Of a stretch of DNA of 51,166 bases, positions 1 to 8,698 are shown in pieces. Position 1 is the first letter of the stretch; every line of letters starts with the position of its first letter. Source of the DNA: an uncultured Verrucomicrobiales bacterium (GTDB lineage: Bacteria > Verrucomicrobiota > Verrucomicrobiia > Verrucomicrobiales > Akkermansiaceae); NCBI GenBank assembly GCA_937916505.1, contig CALFSW010000316.1:1-51166 (forward strand), written 5' to 3'. The notes under the pieces were generated by a model. The model did not search any database and was not told where the DNA came from. It saw nothing but the letters and a program-made list of their open reading frames with translations. Position numbers and translations under genes: made by a program.

Positions 1-62
1 AATAGCCGTGTATGAACAATCTTGAAAGCTCAATTTAGTCTCCACCACAGAACAGTGGGATT

Positions 63-457
63 TTGTCGGAGCGCTGTGGTGATGCGGTCATGATTTCAGG
101 AACATCTCAAGGGATTCCTCTGAAGTTATATTCTTCTGGGGATTTTGGGGTCATGGAAAAGATGCTTCGCATCAAGGATAAGCTGAGCCTCTCATCATCG
201 GGGGGGATGTGGATGATCTACTGGCGCAGCAGGTTTGTGATTGGTCGATCAAGGTCTCTGGGAGTCAGGTGACTTTTTCAAGTGGTGCCTTGTGGGATGA
301 TTGTCTTTTCGCCTTACGGGATGTCAGACGGATTTTCCGCTCTGCGGAGGGATCTCTGACGGTGGAGCTTTCTCATCTCGAAGGAGAAAAATTCAAGACC
401 CAGGTTTTGACCGGGACGCTCGGGAATGATGACGCCGGTTTGGGGGGGGGATATTAG
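63..457 (+). pseudogene. possible frameshifted small gene of unknown function
   Basis: Two reading frames meet at a run of seven G at 200-206. The first, open from a TTG at 63 or an ATG at 90, runs to the tract. The second continues from 206 with a protein-like sequence (acidic DVDDLL, later LRDVRRIF and LSHLEGEKFK) and stops at 455-457, just after a run of nine G at 442-450. Adding one G to the first tract would join them into a protein of about 120 residues. I do not recognise the family. It may be a decayed gene, a phase-variable gene or an assembly indel, or no gene at all. Nothing else is apparent in bases 1-554. Confidence 0.3.
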
Positions 458-554
458 AGAGGGAATCGCCGATTTTTGGCCTTTGGTGATCTCCGTATTC
501 ATCGTGTCTTGGTCATCGCCCCCGGTTGGCAGAGATGCTATCCCTTGGTGGTTG

Positions 555-2768
555 ATGAACCACTTACGACTTCTGATTCCGACTCTCTTTGTCCTTCTCG
601 TTCCATTCGCCGGAGCGCAGTCCCGACGTGAAACGAGCCCTCTTCCTCCGTCCAAAGATTTCGCGGTGGAGACGGTCGCGATGGACCTGTCGAACCCCAT
701 GGAAATGTCGATCGCCGGCGACCTCGTTTTCATTGCCGAGCTCCACGGCAACATCAAGGTCGTCGACCTCACGACTGGAATCACCCGCGTCGCCGTCCAT
801 CTGGAGGTGGATTATCGCAAGCCAGGTCCAAGATGGAGTTGGGACGTCGAATCCGGTGTCCTTGGGATCGCGGTAGATCCCGATTTCGCCACAAACAAAT
901 GGGTCTACGTTTGTTACACTCGACCGGGTGGCGAGTCCGTAACGCACGATCACGTGGTGTCACGGTTTCGCTACGAAAACGGTCTCTTGAACAAGGGGAC
1001 CGAGCAGGTCATTCTGAAGATCCCGTCCCTCCGGGATCAGGACCGGATTCATGAGGCCGGCTCTCTCGCTTTTGATCCCAGGGGGAATCTTTATATCAGC
1101 AGCGGCGATAATCAGGATCACACCCAATATCTGTATGCGGCACGGACGTCGACCAACAGCGCGGTCTTGAACGGAAAGATTCTACGCGTGCGTCCCGGAA
1201 AAAACGGGGGCTACACCATTCCTCCCGGCAATCTCTTTCCGCCCGGCACGCCAAACACCCGCCCGGAGATCTACGTCATGGGTCTCCGCAACCCGTTTCG
1301 GATCTCGATTGATCAAAAAACGAGCCATCTCTACTGGGGCGAAAACGGTCCGGCTGATTACTATTGCGGGAACCTGAAGAACGTCGACCAAAAGATCCTG
1401 CCGCTGGGTTACGACGAATTCAACCAGGCCCGGAAGGCAGGATTCTTTGGTTGGCCCTTCTTCATTGGGCCCAACGAAAGCTACCCAACCTACGCGTCCG
1501 ATACAAAGTCGGTCACGGGTGCTTTCGATCCAAAGAAGCCCATCAATGATCTGAAGGAAAACACGGGTGTCAACGAGTTGCCTCCGGCGCGGAAGCCGAT
1601 GATTTGGTACAGTCATCCTCCGTCGCCGGATTTTCCGTCACTGGGCCGGGGGGGGGCCTCGGCAATCGGCGGTCCGGTGTATTACTACGATGAAACTCGT
1701 CAAGCTGATGCGGGCGGGTTGCCGAAGTCATTCGATCATCACTGGTTCATTGCCGATTACGCACGAGGTTGGATCAAGATGGTGGAGTTGGACGAGCATG
1801 AAGACATGGTTGCGATCAAACCCTTTCCCACGGACCATCGATTCCAGACTCCCACCAACGTGAAGTTCAATCGGAAGGGGCAACTGTTTGTCCTGCAGTA
1901 TGGCAAGGGCGGATGGGATCCGGACAACGGGGGAAGCTTGCTACGAATCAGCCATCGCATTGATGGAGGGCTGGCGGGGAATCAAGTGGTGGCAATGCGT
2001 CCCCTCAGAGGGTTTCCCGCCAAGCATCCAGGAACCGCACTGATGCGACAAAACAACTGTGCGGCCTGCCACCAGACCGAGGGCGCGTTGATTGGACCAT
2101 CGTTCCAAACAATCACCGAAAGATACGCAGACCTGGCGACCCGGAAAGACTACCTGAAGGAGCAGATTCTTAAAGGCAGCAAGGGAGTGTGGGGGGAGAC
2201 CCTCCAAATGCCGCCCCACCCCTACTTGAAGACTGACCAGATTGAGCAGATGGTGGACGCAATTTTAGCGCTCAAGCTTGCCAAGCACTCCGCCAACAAG
2301 CGTCCCGTCGCCCTCGCAACTCCGGCCAGCCCAAACTATCCCGGGACAGGCCCCGCCGAGTTGGTCGATGGCATCATGGGAGAGGCCAGCGATCTCAAAA
2401 CCGATTGGCTTGGCTTTGAGGGCGATGATCTCATCGCAACGATCGACCTTGGCGCAACGATGCCGGTTTACGAACTTGGGCTTTCTTCCTGTCAGGTGAC
2501 CGCTTCCGGGGTCTTCCTGCCGTCGACGGTCGAATTTCTCGCTTCAAGCGACGGCAAGGCCTTCCAGTCGGTCGCAACCATCAAGCATGAAATTCCGGTC
2601 AAACAGTCCACGGAAAAGATCACCTTATCGAGCAAAATTCAGCCCATGCAAGCGCGCTACATTCGGGTCCATGCCAAGAATCTCGGGACCATCCCCGACT
2701 GGCACCCGGCCAAGGGTCGCAAGGCCTGGCTCTTTGTCGACGAGCTTCTGGTGAACCCGGGGAATTAA
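555..2768 (+). CDS. exported PQQ-type sugar dehydrogenase-like protein with cytochrome c domain
   Basis: This 737-residue protein begins with a signal peptide (residues 1-21, ending in FAGAQS). A glucose/sorbosone dehydrogenase-like beta-propeller follows up to about residue 470, with motifs such as GVLGIAVDP and GLRNPFRIS. A cytochrome c domain then carries the haem motif CAACH at 502-506, followed by a C-terminal region resembling a discoidin (F5/8 type C) domain. It probably oxidises a sugar or aldose in the periplasm and passes electrons to its own haem; this is inferred from family. The frame is open from 426, but I chose ATG 555 because the signal peptide starts there. A run of nine G at 1648-1656 lies inside the propeller and keeps the frame. 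Substrate is unknown. Confidence 0.85.
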   Translation: MNHLRLLIPTLFVLLVPFAGAQSRRETSPLPPSKDFAVETVAMDLSNPMEMSIAGDLVFIAELHGNIKVVDLTTGITRVAVHLEVDYRKPGPRWSWDVESGVLGIAVDPDFATNKWVYVCYTRPGGESVTHDHVVSRFRYENGLLNKGTEQVILKIPSLRDQDRIHEAGSLAFDPRGNLYISSGDNQDHTQYLYAARTSTNSAVLNGKILRVRPGKNGGYTIPPGNLFPPGTPNTRPEIYVMGLRNPFRISIDQKTSHLYWGENGPADYYCGNLKNVDQKILPLGYDEFNQARKAGFFGWPFFIGPNESYPTYASDTKSVTGAFDPKKPINDLKENTGVNELPPARKPMIWYSHPPSPDFPSLGRGGASAIGGPVYYYDETRQADAGGLPKSFDHHWFIADYARGWIKMVELDEHEDMVAIKPFPTDHRFQTPTNVKFNRKGQLFVLQYGKGGWDPDNGGSLLRISHRIDGGLAGNQVVAMRPLRGFPAKHPGTALMRQNNCAACHQTEGALIGPSFQTITERYADLATRKDYLKEQILKGSKGVWGETLQMPPHPYLKTDQIEQMVDAILALKLAKHSANKRPVALATPASPNYPGTGPAELVDGIMGEASDLKTDWLGFEGDDLIATIDLGATMPVYELGLSSCQVTASGVFLPSTVEFLASSDGKAFQSVATIKHEIPVKQSTEKITLSSKIQPMQARYIRVHAKNLGTIPDWHPAKGRKAWLFVDELLVNPGN

Positions 2769-2782
2769 GCCTCTAACAATTA

Positions 2783-2802
2783 CCCCCTGTTTTCCAAGGG
2801 GG
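2783..2802. terminator. GC-rich hairpin between convergent genes
   Basis: CCCCCT at 2783-2788 pairs with AGGGGG at 2797-2802 across an 8-base loop, 15 bases after the stop of the dehydrogenase gene. There is no T tract, so termination is only suggested by the position. Confidence 0.35.
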
Positions 2803-2821
2803 GACGTGTCAGCCGGTTCTG

Positions 2822-2950
2822 CTATAACTCTTCGACACGGAAGAAGACCTTGGTCTCGCCGACCAAATCTGGAATTTCGGACAGGTCAAACTCTCTGGTC
2901 GGGGTCTCGCCCTCCATCGCCAATGACTCCGTCATCCGGATCGGAGCCCC
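2822..2950 (-). pseudogene. possible remnant of an exported hydrolase C-terminus
   Basis: Just downstream of the planctomycete-type cytochrome gene, a minus-strand frame encodes about 42 residues ending in DLSEIPDLVGETKVFFRVEEL-like sequence and a TAG stop. It has the look of the last strand pair of a jelly-roll tail found in many exported glycoside hydrolases of this phylum, where a line of the form 'Asp-Leu ... Leu-Val-Gly-Lys ... Arg-Phe' is common. No start or upstream domain remains, because the frame runs into the neighbouring gene's 3' end. Identification is from memory of family pattern only and could be chance. Confidence 0.25.
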
Positions 2951-2972
2951 TGTCGCTATTTGGGGTGCCCTC

Positions 2973-5777
2973 CTAATTCTTCGAAATGGCTTCGTCGAGA
3001 TTAAGAATGAGGGAGGAGACGGCGGCGTAGGCGGCGAGTTCGATGGGGTCGAGAGCGGGGTCGGGTTTGTGTTCGCCTCCGCCAGCAAGATAGGCCTTGG
3101 CTGAATCCGGATCTGCTTTGAATTGCTTGGAGCGGTCGGCGAGTTCGTCGAGAAGGATGCTTACTTCCTCTGCTTTGATTTTGCGGGAGGTTGCGAGCCG
3201 AAAGGCGTAGGCGATGCGTTCGCGCGGAGTGGAACCTCCCTCCTTGAGTGCCCGTTCTGCGAGGGCCCGGGCCGCTTCGACAAATTGAGGGTCGTTGAGC
3301 AGGACGAGGGCCTGGAGGGGAGTGTTGGTCCGTTCGCGGCGTGTTCGACAGGTGGTGCGTCCGTCCGCGCCGAGAATGCGCATGTTGGCAGCAGGGATCT
3401 GTCTCATCAAGTAGGTGTAGAGGCTGCGGCGATAGAGATTCTCTCCGGTTGATTGTTTGAAACTGGTATTTTGGGCACCGATGGCATTACGCCCGAAGAG
3501 GGAGGCCGGTTGGTAGGGGTGGACGCCCGGGCCCCCGGGTTTGTCGACGAGGAGTCCGCTGACGGAGAGGGCGTGGTCGCGGAGGACCTCGGCAGCGAGG
3601 CGTTGGCGGGGAGCCCGCGAGAGGTAGCGGTTGGAGGGATCCCGTTCATTGAGAGAGGTCGATTGCGCGCTGGTTTGGCGGTAGCTTGCCGACATCACCA
3701 TTGTTTTCAGGAGGAGTTTTACGTCCCATCCGGAGGCCACAAAGTCGACGGTGAGGTGATCGAGAAGGGCGCGATGGCTGGGCCGTGTCCCCTGGGTGCC
3801 AAAGTCCTCGGAGGTCGGGACGATGCCTGCGCCAAAGAGCATCTGCCAGTAGCGGTTGACAGCGACGCGGGCGGGGAGGGGGTTGGCTGGATCCACGATC
3901 CAGTGCGCGAGGCCAAGGCGGTTTCCCGGGAGTTCATCGGAGAACTCGAGGATGCCGGCGGGGGCGCTTGCTTCGACCTCTTCACCGGGTTTGTCATACT
4001 CGCCCCGCATCAGAATGTGGGTGGGGCGCTTCGTTTTTTCATCTGCCGCGATCATGGTGACCACGGCGGACTTTTCGATTTCGGTGCGTTCCTTGGTCAG
4101 CGTCTCCCGCATGGCCCGGGTCTCGACGAATCCCGGCCAGATCGCCCGGTAGTGGGCGAGTTGCTTGTCCCGTCCAATGGGGATTTGGGCCAATTCGATT
4201 GCGAGGGTGTGATTGGTCAGGTGGACCTGAACCGGATCACCGGTGATGGTGAGTTTGAGTTGCTCGCCAGGATGGACCGGTTCCGCTTTGGCAAGTCCGA
4301 CGAGGCCAGGTTGGTGGTCGGGGCCGAGCTTGAGGTTGGTGTGATGATTGAGTTTGAGCTCGCGGGTTTTTTTGCCGATGAGGTGGGCCTTGATGGACTT
4401 CACCTCGCCCGGAGTGTCACTGCTGATTTGCAGGCCGGTGATGACTTGACCGGTCTCGGCGAGATCGAGAATCAGTTCGTAGGATGGAGATGGTTTTTGC
4501 TCCAGGCTATTTGAAATGATCGTGGGCTGGAGCCATGGGAGGGGCTTGTCAAACCGAGCCAGCCATTGCGTGAAGTCCGCGGTGAGTTGGGGAGGAGATT
4601 GCGTGAGGGATCGATCGAGGCTTGTGAGTTGGAAGGTGAGGTCGGCGAGGCGTTTTTCTTTTTCCGGGGGAAGCATCTTCAGGACGGGGTCGGTGGCACC
4701 CTTGGTATTTCCCTTGCCCACGAGGTTATTGAAGAATCCGGCAAACTCGTAGTATTCCTTTTGAGTGATGGGATCGAACTTGTGATCGTGACATTGGGCG
4801 CACTCCATGGTGAGTCCGAGGAAGGCGGTGGAGGTCGTGTTGACGCGGTCGATGAGATACTTGATGCGGTAGTCTTCATCGATGATGCCACCTTCGTTGG
4901 AGGTGGGATTGTTGCGCAGGAATCCGGTCGCGATCAGCTGGTCTTGAGTGGGGTTCGGAAGGAGGTCTCCGGCCAGTTGCCAGGTGATGAAGTCGCGGTA
5001 GGGGAGGTTGGCATTGAAGGCCCGGACCACCCAATCGCGCCAGGGATGGATTTTGCGGGGATGGTCTTCAAAGAGGCCGTCGGTGTCTCCGTAGCGGGCG
5101 ACATCGAGCCATTTGAGCGCGAAGCGTTCACCGTATGCGGGTGAGGCGAGCAGGGTGTCGACGACACGTTCGTAGGCGTCTGCGGACTGATCGGCGAGGA
5201 AGGCGTCAAGGGCCGCGATGGTGGGCGGAATGCCGGTCAAGTCGAAAGAGAGTCGGCGAAGAAGGCGGGCGCGATCAAGTTGGGGCGAATACGTCAGTCC
5301 TTCCTGGTTGAGCGTTTGCAGAATGTAATGATCAATCTCGTTGCGGGGCCATGGATCTCCGGGGTGGGCGGGGGTGGCTGTCTTTTTTGGTGGGAGGAAG
5401 GCCCAATGACGTTCCCACTTGGCCCCTTCGACGATCCACCGGCGGATGAGGGCAATCTCATTCGGGGAGACGGTGAGATTGGAATCCGGTGGGGGCATGA
5501 TCTCATCCGGATCGTGGCTCAGAAGGCGGCGGAGGATTTCACTTTCCCCGGGCTTTCCGGGCACGATGGGGATCAGTCCGTCCCCGGTCTTTACTTTCGC
5601 GGCATCTTCCTGATCGAGGCGGAGATCCGCCTTACGGGCGGCAGAGTCCGGGCCATGGCAGGAGAAGCAACGGTCTGCGAGGATGGGGCGGATCTCGCCG
5701 TTGAAGGAAACTTCTGCGGCATTTGCTGCGGCAGTAAGGAGCAGGATGGCGGTAAGGATGAGACGTCGGAGGTTCAT
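2973..5777 (-). CDS. planctomycete-type cytochrome protein (DUF1549/DUF1553)
   Basis: This 934-residue exported protein has a signal peptide (1-20). A PSCyt1-type cytochrome domain follows with CFSCH at 37-41, then DUF1549 (about 150-360) with a second CxxCH motif (CAQCH, 326-330), and DUF1553 toward the C-terminus with typical NRYWQMLFG and TPLQALVLLNDP motifs. The family is abundant in Planctomycetes and Verrucomicrobia and is thought to act in periplasmic redox steps of polymer breakdown; its exact reaction is unknown. ATG 5777 shares its A with the TGA stop of the upstream DUF1501 gene (TGATG), so the two are probably translationally coupled. The open frame extends to 5900, but that part is antisense-like and lacks a signal peptide. 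Confidence 0.92.
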   Translation of the reverse strand: MNLRRLILTAILLLTAAANAAEVSFNGEIRPILADRCFSCHGPDSAARKADLRLDQEDAAKVKTGDGLIPIVPGKPGESEILRRLLSHDPDEIMPPPDSNLTVSPNEIALIRRWIVEGAKWERHWAFLPPKKTATPAHPGDPWPRNEIDHYILQTLNQEGLTYSPQLDRARLLRRLSFDLTGIPPTIAALDAFLADQSADAYERVVDTLLASPAYGERFALKWLDVARYGDTDGLFEDHPRKIHPWRDWVVRAFNANLPYRDFITWQLAGDLLPNPTQDQLIATGFLRNNPTSNEGGIIDEDYRIKYLIDRVNTTSTAFLGLTMECAQCHDHKFDPITQKEYYEFAGFFNNLVGKGNTKGATDPVLKMLPPEKEKRLADLTFQLTSLDRSLTQSPPQLTADFTQWLARFDKPLPWLQPTIISNSLEQKPSPSYELILDLAETGQVITGLQISSDTPGEVKSIKAHLIGKKTRELKLNHHTNLKLGPDHQPGLVGLAKAEPVHPGEQLKLTITGDPVQVHLTNHTLAIELAQIPIGRDKQLAHYRAIWPGFVETRAMRETLTKERTEIEKSAVVTMIAADEKTKRPTHILMRGEYDKPGEEVEASAPAGILEFSDELPGNRLGLAHWIVDPANPLPARVAVNRYWQMLFGAGIVPTSEDFGTQGTRPSHRALLDHLTVDFVASGWDVKLLLKTMVMSASYRQTSAQSTSLNERDPSNRYLSRAPRQRLAAEVLRDHALSVSGLLVDKPGGPGVHPYQPASLFGRNAIGAQNTSFKQSTGENLYRRSLYTYLMRQIPAANMRILGADGRTTCRTRRERTNTPLQALVLLNDPQFVEAARALAERALKEGGSTPRERIAYAFRLATSRKIKAEEVSILLDELADRSKQFKADPDSAKAYLAGGGEHKPDPALDPIELAAYAAVSSLILNLDEAISKN

Positions 5778-7261
5778 CAGGCGAGGATTGGGGTGACCAA
5801 TTTTCCGTGGACGTCGGTGAGTCGAAATCGACGGCCCTGGTGTTTGAAGGTGAGGTTCTCGTGGTTGATTCCCATGAGGTGCATGGTGGTGGCTTGCCAA
5901 TCGTGCACGTGGACGGGGTCCTTGAGGATATTGTAGCCAAAGTTGTCGGTCTCGCCGTGGGTCATTCCGGCTTTGATGCCGCCGCCCGCCATCCAGTAGG
6001 TGAAGCAGCGAGGGTGGTGGTCGCGTCCGTTGGCGGCCTCTCCGGCACCACCCTGTGAGTAGGTGGTGCGTCCGAATTCACCGCCCCACACCACGAGGGT
6101 GTCGTCGAGCATGCCCCGTTGTTTGAGGTCCGCGACGAGAGCCGCGCTGGCCTGATCGGTGTCGTGGCATTGTTTGGGCAGGGCTCCGATGAGTCCGTTG
6201 TGTTGATCCCAGCCGCGGTGGTAGAGTTGGACGAAGCGCACTCCCCGTTCGGCGAGGCGCCGGGCGAGGAGGCAGTTGGCGGCAAACTTGCCCGGCATCT
6301 GGCACTCGGGTCCGTAAAGATCGAGAATTGATTGCGGTTCGTTGCTGATGTCGGTGGCCTCGGGGACGGACATCTGCATGCGGAAGGACATTTCGTATTG
6401 GGCGATGCGCGTGGCGATTTCGGGGTCGCCGAAGGCCTCGAGCTGCATGCGGTTGAGCTGTTCCATGCGATGGATCATTCTCCGTCGACCTTCGACGGTT
6501 TCGCCGGGTTGGCTGTTTAGGTAGAGGACCGGGGTTTTGCCGCCGCGAAACTGCACGCCTTGATGGATGCTTGGAAGGAATCCGCTGCTCCAGAGTTTGG
6601 TGTAGACCGGTTGGCTGCCCGGTCGTCCGGTGCCGTTGGAAATCAGGACACAAAAAGTGGGGAGGTTGCTATTTTCGGAGCCCAGCCCGTAGCTCATCCA
6701 TGAGCCCATGCTGGGACGACCGGGCTGTTGGTTTCCGGTTTGGAAGAAGGTCACTCCGGGGTCGTGATTGATGGCCTCGGTGTGCATTGATTTCACGAAG
6801 CAAAGCTCGTCGGCCACCTTCGCGGTGTGGGGGAGGAGTTCGCTGATCCAGGCGCGGCTTTCGCCATGTTGGGCAAAGTTCCACTTTGATCGGGCGACCG
6901 GGAATGAACTCTGCCCCGAGGTCATGCCGGTGAGGCGTTGGGTCTTCTCAATAAAGCCTTCCTTGCTCCATTTTTTAGTTTGAGGATCGAAGCTCTTGAA
7001 GAGTTCCTTTCCGTGGTGTTCGTCGAGCTTTGGTTTGTAGTCGAAGAGGTCCTGCTGCGAGGGTGCCCCGTTCATGAAGAGAAAGATGATGCGTTTCGCC
7101 TTGGGTGCGAATTGGCTGCCTCGTTTGGCGATATCCGCAGCAAAGGCCTCCGGGGACAGGAGGGAACCAAGAGCCAGTGATCCGATCCCTGCAGTGCCTG
7201 ACCCCAACAATTGACGCCTCGTGATGACGTGTTTCAAGGCGTCGAGACTCTCCGTTTCCAT
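5777..7261 (-). CDS. DUF1501 protein, Tat-exported (sulfatase/alkaline-phosphatase-like fold)
   Basis: The 494-residue protein belongs to the DUF1501 family, the standard partner of DUF1549/DUF1553 cytochromes. The N-terminus carries a twin-arginine signal (TRRQLLG followed by a glycine- and leucine-rich stretch). Family landmarks include FLFMNGAPSQQDLFDYKP, GWDQHNGL, VVWGGEFGRT and GRDHHP, which resemble metal-binding loops of the alkaline phosphatase superfamily. The function is not established; a periplasmic role with the cytochrome partner is inferred from gene coupling (1-nt overlap). I prefer ATG 7261 over ATG 7297, which adds 12 residues in front of the Tat region. Here DUF1501 is the upstream gene of the pair. 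Confidence 0.9.
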   Translation of the reverse strand: METESLDALKHVITRRQLLGSGTAGIGSLALGSLLSPEAFAADIAKRGSQFAPKAKRIIFLFMNGAPSQQDLFDYKPKLDEHHGKELFKSFDPQTKKWSKEGFIEKTQRLTGMTSGQSSFPVARSKWNFAQHGESRAWISELLPHTAKVADELCFVKSMHTEAINHDPGVTFFQTGNQQPGRPSMGSWMSYGLGSENSNLPTFCVLISNGTGRPGSQPVYTKLWSSGFLPSIHQGVQFRGGKTPVLYLNSQPGETVEGRRRMIHRMEQLNRMQLEAFGDPEIATRIAQYEMSFRMQMSVPEATDISNEPQSILDLYGPECQMPGKFAANCLLARRLAERGVRFVQLYHRGWDQHNGLIGALPKQCHDTDQASAALVADLKQRGMLDDTLVVWGGEFGRTTYSQGGAGEAANGRDHHPRCFTYWMAGGGIKAGMTHGETDNFGYNILKDPVHVHDWQATTMHLMGINHENLTFKHQGRRFRLTDVHGKLVTPILA

Positions 7262-7317
7262 GCGTGTGAAGTAAACGTGAAGATGACCGGAGTTCAATCA
7301 TCTTCTCAGACGTGGAT

Positions 7318-7507
7318 TTACAGAAAAGCCAGCAGTTCATCTGCGTCTGGAGTATCTTTTCCGTTCTGACAACTGGCCGCTTGAGCGGGGCTGCGGGCTG
7401 CGCCAATCACATGTTGACCTTCAATCTTTCCCTGAACATCAGCCTCAAGGAAACCCGGGAGGGAAAAGGAATCTCCTGGCAGTTGGTTAAAAAACCGGGT
7501 GATTCAT
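7318..7507 (-). CDS. small unknown ORF requiring a +1 frameshift at a T6 run
   Basis: Between the phosphoesterase and DUF1501 genes, minus-strand bases 7488-7318 encode 56 clean residues (beginning NQLPGDSFSL, ending DTPDADELLAFL, then TAA) with codon use like the neighbours, but with no in-frame start. An ATG at 7507 encodes MNHPVF in another frame and stops at TAA (7489-7487) right after six T. A +1 slip on UUU-UAA, or one fewer T, would give a 62-residue protein. The layout resembles the shifty stop used in release-factor and antizyme frameshifting, but an indel or decayed gene is as likely. It has one cysteine and no signal peptide. The family is not recognised. Nothing else is visible in 7262-7559. 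Confidence 0.35.
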
Positions 7508-7559
7508 TTCAACCCACGTGATCCAACCCGGCGAGTCCGGCGCAGGATCGATTTCCGAT

Positions 7560-8561
7560 TCAGACTTTTGCAAGGGGGCGTAACTCAATGTCGAGCCGTC
7601 CACCGGAGGCGTTGTCATCCGAGACGACCTGGGGGATGCCCTGCAATATGTCCAGCGAGGGTTGATGGGTGTGTCCGGCGAAGACGGCGAGGAGATTGGA
7701 AGCAGCGAAGACCTCACGATGAAAATTCAGGGTCGTTTGGGTGTGTCCGGCATCCCGCCATGGGAGGCGACGCTCCAGCTTGAATCCCTTGTCCGATTTG
7801 GCGCCCCATTCCGGGTGTCCGCAGCCGAAGCCCAACGGCCGGCCGGGCATATAAAGCGGAATATGGACGAAAAGGAGAACCGGCATCTCAACCGCCATCA
7901 ATTTGCGGAAAGCGGCGAGCTGTTCCGGTAGAATCTCGTAGGTCGAGTTGTCGAGAAAAAGGATCCGCACCCCCTTGATGTCCCGTGAGGTGATGAGCGG
8001 ATTCTCGCCTTGATAAAGGGGTAGTAGCCGTTTTTGAATCCAGGCATCGCGCAGTTCCCGACTGGTGCCCTCCATGCCCTCGTAATGCCAGTCGTGGTTG
8101 CCCGAGGTGTAGAGATAAGGAAGGTCGGCCTCCTTGAGGCGTGCCAAAACCCACTCCATGTTTGCCTCGGAAGGGAAGCTGAGGAGATCACCGGGGAGGG
8201 CGAGCAAATCTGCCTTGGACTTTTGCGCGGCGAGGATGCCTTCCACGAAGCATTCTTGCGGCGTGGTGGGCTTTCGTGTCGATGCGTGGCGTGTCGTATT
8301 GTAGGCATCTGCCATGCGCTTGCTATACTGACGGAATGGCTCCTCCCGTGCATCATGCAAGTGGAGGTGCGTGTCTGACATCATGGTGATGTTCACCGAT
8401 TCATCAATGGCCGCACAGTGGATCTTCACCGTGTTGTGGGTGAGGGAAAACGAACGGGGCATCGAACCGGCAGTTGGCAACGACTTACCATGCGAACTGG
8501 GTGGAAGCATCGAGCCTGCGGACAGACCAATGGTGGTGGACATGAAATGTCGACGGCGCAT
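7560..8561 (-). CDS. exported calcineurin-like metallophosphoesterase
   Basis: This 333-residue protein has all signature motifs of the calcineurin-like phosphoesterase family: SDTHLH (D63, H65), GDLLSF (D125), GNHDWH (N155, H156), H233 and AGHTHQ (H297, H299). These would bind two metal ions for phosphoester hydrolysis. The N-terminus (MRRRHF plus a hydrophobic stretch) looks like a Tat signal, suggesting export folded. It is divergent from the oxidoreductase gene at 8699, with 137 bases between them that must hold both promoters. The substrate cannot be told; link to the sugar cassette is by position only. ATG 8561 keeps the arginine pair and is preferred over ATG 8543. Confidence 0.85.
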   Translation of the reverse strand: MRRRHFMSTTIGLSAGSMLPPSSHGKSLPTAGSMPRSFSLTHNTVKIHCAAIDESVNITMMSDTHLHLHDAREEPFRQYSKRMADAYNTTRHASTRKPTTPQECFVEGILAAQKSKADLLALPGDLLSFPSEANMEWVLARLKEADLPYLYTSGNHDWHYEGMEGTSRELRDAWIQKRLLPLYQGENPLITSRDIKGVRILFLDNSTYEILPEQLAAFRKLMAVEMPVLLFVHIPLYMPGRPLGFGCGHPEWGAKSDKGFKLERRLPWRDAGHTQTTLNFHREVFAASNLLAVFAGHTHQPSLDILQGIPQVVSDDNASGGRLDIELRPLAKV

Positions 8562-8698
8562 GGCTCACGCTATTGGAAGTCTTCCCGGAAACGAAGAAAA
8601 TTGTGTCGTGCTCCACCGGCAGGGGGCAGGCCAGAAGGTGGCGGTTTCAAATGAAAAATTTGCTTCAATTCGAGGTCACAGGTCGTAGATCTTAATCC

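Noticed and set aside
3453-4514. 353-residue plus-strand ORF across the DUF1549/DUF1553 gene
   Set aside because: It is antisense to a strongly supported gene, has no recognisable family or signal, and arises from the codon pattern of the other strand.
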